Assembly (NCBI RefSeq): GCF_002750975.1
Contig: NZ_PEJS01000001.1
Span: 744,001-808,000, forward strand
Direction of reading: 5' to 3'
DNA: 64,000 nt
Source of the DNA: Stenotrophomonas indicatrix
GTDB taxonomy: Bacteria > Pseudomonadota > Gammaproteobacteria > Xanthomonadales > Xanthomonadaceae
Both the position numbers and the translations under genes were made by a program. The number at the start of each line of letters is the position of its first letter. The stretch's first letter is position 1. This document shows positions 8,957 to 17,558 of the stretch, piece after piece. The notes under the pieces are model-generated. The model was given only the letters and a program-made list of their open reading frames with translations. It did not search any database and was not told the DNA's origin.

Positions 8957-9031
8957 GGTGGGGGTTTCCGTGGTGCGGGCCGGGGCCCGCCGGTAAAGAG
9001 AATGCGTTGTGCGAGGGCGCAGGGCGGGCGA

Positions 9032-10507
<1,476 letters not shown>

Positions 10508-10524
10508 GGGGGGCTGCCTACGGA

Positions 10525-10980
10525 TCAGGAGACGACGTCGACAGCGATGGTGCGGCGCTGTTCTTCGTCGACAAGGGGAAGAGGGGGCAGGATCTGCGCC
10601 AGGCTGACATCGCGCAGGGCCTCGGAGACCACGTCGTTGATCAGCCGCCAGCTGCTGCGCGCACCGCACTTGGGCGCCATGCCGCACTGGTGGTGGTCGT
10701 GGCTGCACTCGGTCAGGGCCAACGGCCCTTCCATGGCTTCAACCACTTCAAACAGCGAGATCTCGATCGATGGGCGGGTCAGCCGGTAACCGCCACGGAC
10801 GCCGCGCAGGCCTTCGACCAGGCCGGCCTGGGCCAGTGGCTTGAGCACCTTGCTGACGGTGGGCGGCTCCAGACCGGTGAATTCGGCCAGCTCGGTGGCA
10901 CTGAGCACTTCGCCCGGACGGGCGGCGAGTACGGTCAGTACGACGGTGGCGTAATCGGTGAGCTTGGTGACGCGCAACAT
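10525..10980 (-). CDS. Rrf2/IscR-type SUF system regulator
   Basis: 151-residue Rrf2-family transcription factor with a winged helix ([30 protein letters not shown]) and three cysteines, C92, C99 and C105, in [17 protein letters not shown]. This closely matches the spacing of the [2Fe-2S] ligands of IscR. It corresponds to the SUF-system regulator group of Xanthomonadaceae. As first gene of the suf operon it is expected to sense Fe-S status and repress or activate its own promoter. SufR of cyanobacteria is a different family, so that symbol is not used. Confidence 0.92.
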   Translation of the reverse strand: MLRVTKLTDYATVVLTVLAARPGEVLSATELAEFTGLEPPTVSKVLKPLAQAGLVEGLRGVRGGYRLTRPSIEISLFEVVEAMEGPLALTECSHDHHQCGMAPKCGARSSWRLINDVVSEALRDVSLAQILPPLPLVDEEQRRTIAVDVVS

Positions 10981-11011
10981 GGGATGCGAGTGGTTCTTAA
11001 AGCGGACTGAA

Positions 11012-11040
11012 ATTGTACGCTTTTATTCGCCGGCATCCAA
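11012..11040 (-). promoter_or_regulatory. sigma70-like promoter of the suf operon
   Basis: On the minus strand: TTGGAT (11040-11035), a 17-bp spacer and TACAAT (11017-11012), 32 bp upstream of the regulator ATG at 10980. This is the expected place for feedback by the Rrf2 regulator, but no clean IscR palindrome could be read with confidence. Confidence 0.6.
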
Positions 11041-11190
11041 CCCGGCCATTCAGCGGGCGCTTGGGCCCGGCCGGAGGGCAGTCGCCAAGGGCCGCCATCG
11101 GGGCGACATGCTGCGGCATGGGGGTGATTTTCGCAATCACCCGGAATGGGCGAGAATCAACGTTCCTTCCGCTGCAAACGTCTCTTGCCG

Positions 11191-11658
11191 ATGCCCAAGA
11201 AGATCCAAGCCCGCAAGTCCGCCATCCACGGCAACGGTGTGTTTTCCGTGGCCCCGATCAAGCAGGGCGAGCGCGTGATCCAGTACAAGGGCCTGCTGCG
11301 CAGCCACGGCGATGTCGATGCCGATGACAGTGGCGACGTGGAAAGCGGCCATACCTTCCTGTTCACCCTCAACGACGACTGGGTGATCGATGCCAACTAC
11401 AAGGGCAACGACGCGCGCTGGATCAACCACAGCTGCGACCCGAACTGCGAGGCGGTGATCGAGGAAGACGAAGACGGTGACAGCCGCGGCGACAAGGTCT
11501 TCATCGAGGCGCTGCGCGATATCAAGGCGGGCGAAGAGTTGACCTACAACTACGGCATCACCCTGGCCGAGCGCCACACGGCCAAGCTGAAGAAGATCTG
11601 GGAGTGCCGCTGTGGCTCGCCCAAGTGCACCGGCACGATGCTGCAGCCCAAGCGCTGA
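11191..11658 (+). CDS. SET-domain protein-lysine methyltransferase
   Basis: 155-residue protein that is almost only a SET domain: KSAIHGNGVFS at the N-terminus (residues 9-19), the catalytic/pseudoknot motif INHSCDPNCEA (residues 78-88), GEELTYNYG (114-122) and a post-SET cysteine trio C139, C141, C146 (CRCGSPKC). All key SET residues are present, so it should transfer methyl groups from S-adenosylmethionine to a lysine. Small SET proteins of this kind occur in some proteobacteria and were probably acquired from eukaryotes or chlamydia-like bacteria. The target is unknown. The ATG at 11191 fits family starts better than the in-frame ATG at 11146. Confidence 0.9.
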   Translation: MPKKIQARKSAIHGNGVFSVAPIKQGERVIQYKGLLRSHGDVDADDSGDVESGHTFLFTLNDDWVIDANYKGNDARWINHSCDPNCEAVIEEDEDGDSRGDKVFIEALRDIKAGEELTYNYGITLAERHTAKLKKIWECRCGSPKCTGTMLQPKR

Positions 11659-11662
11659 TCCG

Positions 11663-11736
11663 GTAGCGCCGGGCCATGCCCGGCGAGCGCGAAGCGCGGG
11701 CGGAACCAGAAGCCGCCGGGCACGGCCCGGCGCTAC
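11663..11736. repeat. SMAG palindrome pair (GTAGCGCCGGGC... / ...GCCCGGCGCTAC)
   Basis: Two facing hairpins, each with a CGCCGGGC/GCCCGGCG stem and the outer tetranucleotides GTAG and CTAC. It follows the SET gene stop by a few bases and probably forms a transcript-end structure. The type matches the S. maltophilia GTAG (SMAG) repeats. Confidence 0.9.
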
Positions 11737-11830
11737 CCGGGCGATTCTCCACCTGCCGTGCACGTGAGGGTCACCGCCGTTCAAGGGCCACTCGGCCACC
11801 CTGTGCGCTCCCCTTTATCTGGAGCACGAC

Positions 11831-12373
11831 ATGGCACAGCGTCTACGCGGCAAACAGATCGCCATCCTCGCCACGCACGGTTTCGAGCAGTCCGAACTGA
11901 TCGAGCCCAAGCACCTGCTGGAAGCGGAGGGCGCGCGCGTGAGCGTGGTGTCGCCGGCCAAGGAGGCGAGCATCAAGGGCTGGAAGGACAAGGACTGGGG
12001 TGATTCGGTCGCCGTGGATCAACCACTGGATGGCGCCGACGCCGGCCGTTTCGATGCGCTGGTGCTGCCCGGTGGCGTGATCAATCCGGATACCCTGCGC
12101 ACCAACGAAGCAGTACTGGATTTCATCCGCAGCATGGCCGGTGCCGGCAAGCCGGTGGCGGCGATCTGCCACGGCCCCTGGCTGCTGATCAACAGCGGGC
12201 TGGCGGAGGGACACGAGGTCACCTCGTGGCCGTCGCTGCAGCAGGACCTGGCCAATGCCGGCGCGCGCTGGCGCGACGCGGAAGTGGTGGTGGACGGCAA
12301 CCTGATCACCAGCCGCAAGCCCGATGACATTCCGGCCTTCAGCGAGGCGGTGGTGAAAGCGCTGGCGGCGTAA
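11831..12373 (+). CDS. DJ-1/PfpI family protein (class I glutamine amidotransferase-like)
   Basis: 180-residue cytoplasmic protein of the PfpI/YhbO branch of the DJ-1 superfamily. The nucleophile elbow is AAICHGPWLL with C113 and H114, and an upstream glutamate is present in GFEQSELIEP. YhbO/PfpI homologues are described as stress proteins with deglycase or glyoxalase-type activities, and the PfpI protease claim is disputed. It is a single gene between SMAG repeats. Its ATG is preceded by a plausible ribosome-binding site (tggagc). Confidence 0.88.
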   Translation: MAQRLRGKQIAILATHGFEQSELIEPKHLLEAEGARVSVVSPAKEASIKGWKDKDWGDSVAVDQPLDGADAGRFDALVLPGGVINPDTLRTNEAVLDFIRSMAGAGKPVAAICHGPWLLINSGLAEGHEVTSWPSLQQDLANAGARWRDAEVVVDGNLITSRKPDDIPAFSEAVVKALAA

Positions 12374-12383
12374 TGCGGCGCTG

Positions 12384-12444
12384 GTAGTGCCGGCCGCTGG
12401 CCGGCACGTGCGTAAAAGGATTGCCGGCCAGCGGCCGGCACTAC
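12384..12444. repeat. SMAG palindrome pair (GTAGTGCCGGCCGCTGGCCGGCA type)
   Basis: Two facing copies of the GTAGTGCCGGCC hairpin, outer ends GTAG and CTAC, in the convergent space between the PfpI-like gene and the DUF1439 gene. Confidence 0.9.
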
Positions 12445-12445
12445 C

Positions 12446-13042
12446 TTATTTGCCGAGGATGCCCGCCGGCACCAGGTCGCCCAGGTTCTGGTTGAAGGTC
12501 ACCACCAGCTTGCCGTTCTTCACCTGTGCCGACTGCACCTGCAGGGCGCCGAGCAGTCCGGCCACGGCCGGGTCCAGCTTGTAGATCGGTTCGCGCTGGG
12601 CGTAGTCGCTCAGCCATGCGTTCAGCAGGCCACGGGTCCGTGAATCGAGACGGCCACCCTGGCTGGCCGGAGTGAAGTCATCCACGCTCGGCTGCTGCAG
12701 GTGGAAGCCCTGGGTCTGCGCGTCATAGCGCAGGCCACTGCTGAGCTTCACCGTACCGAGCTTGGCCGGGTTGCCGCCGGCGGTGGCCAGCGCCACGTCC
12801 ATGCCCAGGTTCAAGCGCTCGCCTGCGGGCAGGCTCAGCTGCGGGTGGCTCATGGTCAGCGCGATCAGGCCGCCCAGCGCGTCCTGCGTGCGCGGGAAGC
12901 TGCCGTCCAGATACTGCTGCACGTCGCTGGCGCCAACCGCCAGTTCACGACCGGAGATCGAAGGGGCGGCCTGCGCACCGATCGCAGCAGCAATCAGCAC
13001 GGTCGAGGCGGCTAGGCGGGTCATCAGGGAACGCAGACGCAT
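12446..13042 (-). CDS. DUF1439 (YceB-like) exported protein
   Basis: 198 residues. The signal peptide (LAASTVLIAAAIGAQA, cleavage near residue 25) is followed by a DUF1439-like body: ISGRELAVGASDVQQYLDGSFPRTQDALGG, then a hydrophilic beta-rich part ending VPAGILGK. E. coli YceB, of the same family, is a lipoprotein of unknown function, but this one has no lipobox cysteine and would be a soluble periplasmic protein. The stop is TAA at 12446, abutting the SMAG repeat. Confidence 0.75.
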   Translation of the reverse strand: MRLRSLMTRLAASTVLIAAAIGAQAAPSISGRELAVGASDVQQYLDGSFPRTQDALGGLIALTMSHPQLSLPAGERLNLGMDVALATAGGNPAKLGTVKLSSGLRYDAQTQGFHLQQPSVDDFTPASQGGRLDSRTRGLLNAWLSDYAQREPIYKLDPAVAGLLGALQVQSAQVKNGKLVVTFNQNLGDLVPAGILGK

Positions 13043-13123
13043 GGCGGTGACCGGAAGAAGGATCCAAGAGGCCTACAGAGTAGCTTTGCCCGCTGAATCG
13101 CGGGTACACACGGTTGCAACGGT

Positions 13124-13666
13124 TCAGTCCAGCGTTGGTTGCAGGCTGGCCGACTGGATCTGCCAGCTGCGGCCATCGGTGCTGGGCTGCACGCGGTACC
13201 AGCCGTGGTAGCGGAAGGTGCCGTTGGCGGTCACCGCGCGGATCTTCACTGGCACCTCCAGCAGGCGTGGCGGCTGCCCATCGTCGCGGGGCAACGCCAC
13301 GTCACTGTCCAGGCGCAGGTTGCGCACGTCGGGCAGCAGGCGCAGCACGGCATCGTCGGCACGGCGCGGGTCGGCGGGGGCATAGGCCCAGGCCGCATCG
13401 CTGCGCGATGTGTTGCGGTTGAGCAGATCCAGCATGTAGCGGTTGAGCATCGCTGCGGGCGTTTCGCTGCCGTTGGCAACGGCGCCATACAGCGGATCGA
13501 TGGCGATCGCGTCAACGGTAGCGGCCTGCGGTGCCGCTTTCGTCGTTGGCACCGACGGGGCGGTTGTGGCGCCGCTCGCGTCGCGCTCGGCTGCATCGAC
13601 CGGGGGCGCCGGGTTGGAACACCCCGCCACAAGCAGCGGGATCAGCAAGGAAGTAAAACCGCGCAT
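13124..13666 (-). CDS. hypothetical lipoprotein
   Basis: 180 residues from ATG 13666. The leader MRGFTSLLIPLLVAGCS ends in a clear lipobox with C16, followed by a flexible proline/alanine/threonine-rich linker (about residues 18-50) and a globular domain from about residue 55 (IDPLYGAVANGSETPAAMLNRYMLDLL...). The C-terminal part (TFRYHGWYRVQPSTDGRSWQIQSASLQPTLD) looks like a beta sheet. No family is recognised. Longer in-frame starts exist upstream but would bury the lipobox. Confidence 0.75.
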   Translation of the reverse strand: MRGFTSLLIPLLVAGCSNPAPPVDAAERDASGATTAPSVPTTKAAPQAATVDAIAIDPLYGAVANGSETPAAMLNRYMLDLLNRNTSRSDAAWAYAPADPRRADDAVLRLLPDVRNLRLDSDVALPRDDGQPPRLLEVPVKIRAVTANGTFRYHGWYRVQPSTDGRSWQIQSASLQPTLD

Positions 13667-13736
13667 GTCTGCCTCCTCCCCGAGGCGACCTGGAAGGCGG
13701 CAGTGTAGCGGCCGGGGGCCGCTCAGCGCGAAGTGG

Positions 13737-14045
13737 TCAGCGCGAAGAGGGAAGCTGTTCCAGCGCGTCCAGCGCCGGCAGGACCTGCGCGGCGACCGCT
13801 GCCAGTGCATGGCCATCGGTGTCGGCATGGCGCTGCACGATGTCACGCAGCAGCTGGGTGGCCACCACCAGGGTGGCACGTTCGTCGCCGCTCAGGCCTG
13901 CCGTGCGCGGGGCCGATTCCAGCAGGCGCATCAGGTCGCGGCTGGCGCGGTGCTCCAGTTCGATGGTGCAGCGCCCGGTGCACTGGTGCCCGTCCTTTTC
14001 GATCGGGGTCACCGAGATCCGGTAGCGGGTGGAAGGGCTGGCCAT
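13737..14045 (-). CDS. DUF3861-like small protein
   Basis: 102 residues from ATG 14045: YRISVTPIEKDGHQCTGRCTIELEHRAS, then helical segments (DLMRLLESAP, ERATLVVATQLLRDIVQRH). The N-terminal strand pattern and length resemble DUF3861 proteins, whose function is unknown. It has no signal peptide. The frame stays open upstream to 14255, but that extension is arginine/proline-rich low-complexity sequence and is not accepted. Confidence 0.65.
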   Translation of the reverse strand: MASPSTRYRISVTPIEKDGHQCTGRCTIELEHRASRDLMRLLESAPRTAGLSGDERATLVVATQLLRDIVQRHADTDGHALAAVAAQVLPALDALEQLPSSR

Positions 14046-14245
14046 GGAGGTGCTCGCGCTGGTGGGGAGGAATGGGACCACCATAGGCAAGGCGTCGGCC
14101 GGCGGCGATGGCCGGCGCTGCACGCAGTGTTCCACCCGGTTCGTTCCTGCGCTGGAAAAGCAGCGGCGCGGCCATGGGCGGCGGGCCTGTGCGGGAAATT
14201 GCGTGGGCGCGGGAAACGCTGTGTTGCGGGGGCGCAGTGGACGGC

Positions 14246-14268
14246 ATCCACGCATGGCGTGGATCTAC
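14246..14268. repeat. single GTAG palindrome (ATCCACGCATGGCGTGGATCTAC)
   Basis: A 19-bp palindrome with the terminal CTAC tetranucleotide, the short SMAG-like type also found at 23024, 23663, 28171 and 40638. It lies downstream of the HU gene terminator. Confidence 0.85.
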
Positions 14269-14292
14269 TGCAGAGCGAGCGCGGATGCGCGG

Positions 14293-14325
14293 CAAAAAAA
14301 ACGGGACGGCCAAGGCCGTCCCGTC
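14293..14325 (-). terminator. rho-independent terminator of the HU gene
   Basis: On the minus strand, an ACGGGACGGCC stem, a TT loop and GGCCGTCCCGT are followed by a run of eight T. It is 24 bp after the HU stop codon. Confidence 0.9.
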
Positions 14326-14349
14326 AGGTATCCGCTGCAGGGCGCGCGC

Positions 14350-14748
14350 TTAGAGCGCAGCGTCCTTGAGCTTCTTGAGCGGGCGAACCTTGAGCTTGGT
14401 GGTGGCCGGCTTGGCGGCGAACCACTGCTCTTCCTTGGTGAACGGGTTGATGCCCTTGCGCTTCGGCTTGGCCGGCACATTGACGGTGGTGATCTTCAGC
14501 AGGCCCGGCAGGGTGAACGAGCCGGCGCCCTTCTTGTGCACCGAGGAAGCGACAGCGCCTTCCAGCGAGGCCAGCACAGCGCGGACGTCCTTGGCGACAA
14601 CGCCGGAGACTTCAGCGATGTGTGCAACCAGGCCCGACTTGGTCAGCACTTCCTTGATCGGCTTCGGAGCGGCCGGCTTGGCGGCTGCCTTCGTCGCGAC
14701 TTTCTTCACTGCCTTCTTCGGGGCAGCCTTCTTAGCGGTCTTTGCCAT
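14350..14748 (-). CDS. HU-family DNA-binding protein with lysine/alanine/proline-rich N-terminal tail
   Basis: 132 residues. Residues 1-32 are a histone H1-like tail built from AAPKKAVKKVATKAAAKPAAPKP. Residues 33-122 are an HU/IHF fold with the DNA-intercalating beta-arm (PAKPKRKGINPFTKEE) and the conserved FTLPGLLKITTV. A basic C-terminal end follows (LKVRPLKKLKDAAL). It would bind and bend DNA in the nucleoid, and the tail should add non-specific DNA contacts. ATG 14748 has a good AGGAAACC ribosome-binding site; the longer in-frame start at 14871 is rejected. The gene stands alone with its own promoter and terminator. Confidence 0.93.
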   Translation of the reverse strand: MAKTAKKAAPKKAVKKVATKAAAKPAAPKPIKEVLTKSGLVAHIAEVSGVVAKDVRAVLASLEGAVASSVHKKGAGSFTLPGLLKITTVNVPAKPKRKGINPFTKEEQWFAAKPATTKLKVRPLKKLKDAAL

Positions 14749-14808
14749 GGTTTCCTGTTCCGTGAACGGTTGGTTGTTTGGTCGGCGCCGAACCCCGTCG
14801 GCAAGCGC

Positions 14809-14837
14809 AATGTAGGGCAACTCTTGGGCGCCGCCAA
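14809..14837 (-). promoter_or_regulatory. sigma70-like promoter of the HU gene
   Basis: On the minus strand: TTGGCG (14837-14832), a 17-bp spacer, TACATT (14814-14809), 61 bp before the ATG at 14748. Confidence 0.6.
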
Positions 14838-14839
14838 TA

Positions 14840-15118
14840 GCCTGGAGCGCTGAAAGTGCATGTTTTTTCATATCCAGGCCGATTCAGTACATGGCCGGCA
14901 GTAGGGGGAGCGGGTGCGGTGGTGCGCTGCACCGCAGTGTCGGTGATTTCGACTGGATGGGCGAAATGACTGAAAACAAGGGGGAAATCGCCAGATTGCT
15001 GGCGAAGAAGTGTCCAGTCGTTGGCTCGGGACAGGCGCGCCGCGTGCGGCGGGGCGACGCAGGGCTAACGCGGCGCGTGCCAGGGTATTGGTTCATCACA
15101 GCCACAACGGAGCAGGAC
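14840..15118. other. intergenic stretch without a recognised gene
   Basis: Space between the divergent HU and osmC genes. The plus frame of osmC stays open back to 14891, but the extension lacks OsmC similarity. No RNA gene, repeat or convincing osmC promoter was seen. OsmC genes are usually stress-induced, so the control region should lie here. Confidence 0.5.
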
Positions 15119-15550
15119 ATGGGAATCTCGCGACACGCTACCGCGCATTGGGAAGGCGACCTGAAGTCGGGCAAGGGCCAGTTGAGCACGCCGCAGAGTG
15201 GTCTTCTCGACAAAACCCGCTACGGCTTCAACAGCCGTTTCGGTGATGAAAAAGGCACCAATCCCGAAGAACTGATCGCTGCCGCGCACGCCGGTTGTTT
15301 CACCATGGCGCTGTCGGCCAAGCTCGGCGAGGCAGGCTTTACCCCGACCTCGCTGGATACCGAAGCCAAGGTCGATCTGTCGATGGAAGGCGGCCCGCAG
15401 CTGTCGCAGATCCGGCTGAAAGTGAAGGCGGTGGTGCCGGGAATCGAGGCGACGCAGTTCCGCGCGATCGCTGATGACGCCAAGCAGAACTGCCCGGTTT
15501 CCAAGGCGCTGAGCGCGGTACCGATCAGCCTGGAAGCCGAACTGGGCTGA
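15119..15550 (+). CDS. osmC: organic hydroperoxide reductase OsmC
   Basis: 143 residues, the exact length typical of OsmC. The two redox-active cysteines are C60 (AAAHAGCFTMAL) and C125 (KQNCPVSKAL), with the family N-terminus RHATAHWEGDLKSGKG. It reduces organic hydroperoxides in the cytoplasm using thiol reductants. The ATG at 15119 has an AGCAGGA ribosome-binding site directly upstream. It stands alone and is followed by SMAG repeats. Confidence 0.95.
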   Translation: MGISRHATAHWEGDLKSGKGQLSTPQSGLLDKTRYGFNSRFGDEKGTNPEELIAAAHAGCFTMALSAKLGEAGFTPTSLDTEAKVDLSMEGGPQLSQIRLKVKAVVPGIEATQFRAIADDAKQNCPVSKALSAVPISLEAELG

Positions 15551-15554
15551 GAAG

Positions 15555-15627
15555 GTAGTGCCGGCCGCTGGCCGGCAACCACATGAAACCGGGTATAAGG
15601 TGGCAGCCGGCCAGCGGCCGGCTCTAC
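15555..15627. repeat. SMAG palindrome pair
   Basis: Facing GTAGTGCCGGCC... and ...GGCCGGCTCTAC hairpins between the convergent osmC and first phzF-like gene. Confidence 0.9.
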
Positions 15628-15637
15628 CGCCTTGCGT

Positions 15638-16516
15638 TCACCAATCGATGGTGCCGGAAATCACCGTCTGCACCTGGCCGCCGGACCAGACCTCGCCCTC
15701 TTCATCGACCAGCAGCGTCAGCCGCGCATCGTGGCCGACTTCGCGTCCCTGGCTGACGTCGAAGGGCTGGCGGCCGCGCGGAAGGGCGTCGCGCAGGTCC
15801 AGCCAGGCCGCCAGTACAGCGTTGGCCGCGCCAGAAGCAGCATCCTCGAAGCGGCGCCCATTGCCGACGAAAGCGCGCACGGCCAGGTCGTAACCTTCGC
15901 TGCCATCGGCAAAGGCATAGGCGAACACGCCCATGCTGTCGGTCGATTCAGCCAGCGTGGCGATCGCATCCCAGTCCGGGTGCAGGGCGCGCAACGCTGC
16001 CTCATCCGCGACCTCTACGACCCACCAGCTGCGGCCACCCTGCATGCGGGCCGGCGGCAGCGAACCCAGCGGCCAGGTGCGCAATGCGGCCTGCAGGCGT
16101 GGATCATCGGTGGCGGCGATCTCGGCCAGCTGCGCACGGGGCGTGCGGATGGCGATGCGCTGCTGCGCGCCTTCGCCGGTCATGCGCAGTGGCAGCGCAC
16201 CGGCGATGCCGTCCTGAACCAGTACCCCGTCGGCCGGCATGGCCAGGCCTGCCTGCAGCACCGCATGGGCGGTGCCGACGCTGGGATGGCCGGCGAACGG
16301 CACTTCCTTCTGCGGGCTGAACATGCGCAGCCGATAGCTGGTACCGGCCGTCTGTGCCGGGAACACAAACGTCGTTTCGGGCAGGCGGGTCCAGCGGGCG
16401 ATGGCCTGCATCGCTGCATCGTCCAGGCCTTCGGCGTCGAGCACGACGGCCAGCGGATTGCCGGCGCCCGGGCGCGGGGAAAACACATCCAGCTGCAGGA
16501 AGCGGCGGGTGGTCAT
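15638..16516 (-). CDS. PhzF-family epimerase/isomerase-like protein (copy 1)
   Basis: 292 residues of the diaminopimelate-epimerase-like PhzF fold. The N-terminal signature FLQLDVFSPRPGAGNPLAVV and the catalytic glutamate E47 (RLPETTFVFP) are present, with FAGHPSVGTAHAVL and SGAANAVLAAWL as the two substrate-loop motifs. Most such homologues have unknown substrates and are not involved in phenazine synthesis; no phenazine genes are near. The ATG at 16516 fits the signature. A close paralogue follows upstream at 16611-17483. Confidence 0.9.
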   Translation of the reverse strand: MTTRRFLQLDVFSPRPGAGNPLAVVLDAEGLDDAAMQAIARWTRLPETTFVFPAQTAGTSYRLRMFSPQKEVPFAGHPSVGTAHAVLQAGLAMPADGVLVQDGIAGALPLRMTGEGAQQRIAIRTPRAQLAEIAATDDPRLQAALRTWPLGSLPPARMQGGRSWWVVEVADEAALRALHPDWDAIATLAESTDSMGVFAYAFADGSEGYDLAVRAFVGNGRRFEDAASGAANAVLAAWLDLRDALPRGRQPFDVSQGREVGHDARLTLLVDEEGEVWSGGQVQTVISGTIDW

Positions 16517-16549
16517 CGGGCAGGAACTCCAGGAAACAGGCGGCATAGG

Positions 16550-16614
16550 GTAACGCGGGGCCATGCCCCGCGAGCGCGCAGCGCGGCAGGCCGCCGGGCG
16601 TGGCCCGGCGCTAC
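16550..16614. repeat. SMAG palindrome pair supplying a stop codon
   Basis: Hairpins GTAACGCGGGGCCATGCCCCGCG and GCCGGGCGTGGCCCGGCGCTAC. The first tetranucleotide is degenerate (GTAA). The terminal CTAC overlaps 16611-16613, so the repeat itself provides the TAG stop of the second PhzF gene. Confidence 0.85.
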
Positions 16615-17483
16615 CAGGTGATGTTGCCGTCGATCACCAGCTGCACCTGGCCGCCGATCCACACCGTGTCCTGCGCATCCACAGTGACCTGGACGCGGCC
16701 GTCGCGGCCGACCTCGCGGCCCTGGCTGGCCACATAGGTCCGGTTATCGCCGGGCAGGGCATTACGCTGCCGAAGCCAGGCGCCGATCAGCGCGTTGGCG
16801 CTGCCGGTCACCGGGTCTTCCGGCACGTTGGGCGCATCGGCGGGGCAGAACGCGCGCACCACCAGGTCGTGCCCGGTATCGGCTTCGAGCGCGAACACGG
16901 CGATGCCGAGCGCGTCGGTGGCAATGCTCCAGTCGCGCAGGGCCGCCATGTCCGGTGCCAGCGTGCGTACGGCCTCGGCGTCGCGCAGCGGCAGCAGCCA
17001 CCAGCACGGGCCGTTGTCCCACAGCTCGGCGCGCTGGCCCTCGGCGGCAGCGGCACGCAGAGTGTCAGGAATGTCGCCTGGCAGAGCCGGCAGCGGCCGT
17101 GCCACTGGGCTCGCCAGGCGGATGGTGGGCGCGTTGGCCGGCCCGGTGACCTGCACCGGCAGCAGGCCGGCCGCGCACTGCTGCACCAGGGCCCCGTCGC
17201 GTGGCTGCGCCAGGCCGCAGGTGACCGCAGCCCAGGCGGCGCCCACGCTGGGGTGCCCGGCGAAGGGCAGCTCGCTGGCAGGGGTGAAGATGCGCACGTG
17301 GTAGTCGGCGCCGGCAGCGGTGGGGCGAAGGAAGAATACGGTCTCGGACAGGTTCAGCCAGGCGGCCAGGGCCTGCATGCGGTCGGTGGACAGTCCATCC
17401 GCGTCGAACACGACACCGAGTGGGTTGCCGGTACCGGGCTGGTGAGCGAAGACATCGAGCTGCAGGTAGCGGTAGGCGGTCAT
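16611..17483 (-). CDS. PhzF-family epimerase/isomerase-like protein (copy 2)
   Basis: 290 residues, clearly paralogous to copy 1: YLQLDVFAHQPGTGNPLGVVFDADGL, E47 in NLSETVFFL, FAGHPSVGAAWAAV and TGSANALIGAWLRQRNALPG. Like copy 1 it is a predicted cytoplasmic isomerase of unknown substrate. The gene reads away from lysAC; 75 bp separate the two start codons. Its TAG stop lies inside the SMAG repeat. Confidence 0.9.
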   Translation of the reverse strand: MTAYRYLQLDVFAHQPGTGNPLGVVFDADGLSTDRMQALAAWLNLSETVFFLRPTAAGADYHVRIFTPASELPFAGHPSVGAAWAAVTCGLAQPRDGALVQQCAAGLLPVQVTGPANAPTIRLASPVARPLPALPGDIPDTLRAAAAEGQRAELWDNGPCWWLLPLRDAEAVRTLAPDMAALRDWSIATDALGIAVFALEADTGHDLVVRAFCPADAPNVPEDPVTGSANALIGAWLRQRNALPGDNRTYVASQGREVGRDGRVQVTVDAQDTVWIGGQVQLVIDGNITW

Positions 17484-17558
17484 TGACGGGTGTATTGGGC
17501 TTAGAATCGAAGGTTCCGCCCCCTCGGGCGGCTTCCCCACATTACACATAGCCTATCC

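Noticed and set aside
10508..10708. N-terminal extension of SufB
   Set aside because: Overlaps the regulator gene; SufB family proteins start at MATETIE and the extension is arginine/proline-rich noise.
14891..15118. N-terminal extension of OsmC in the same frame
   Set aside because: The 143-residue form has exactly the family length and a ribosome-binding site; the extension has no similarity.
15638..17483. Phenazine biosynthesis cluster
   Set aside because: Only PhzF-fold homologues are present and the other phz genes are absent.
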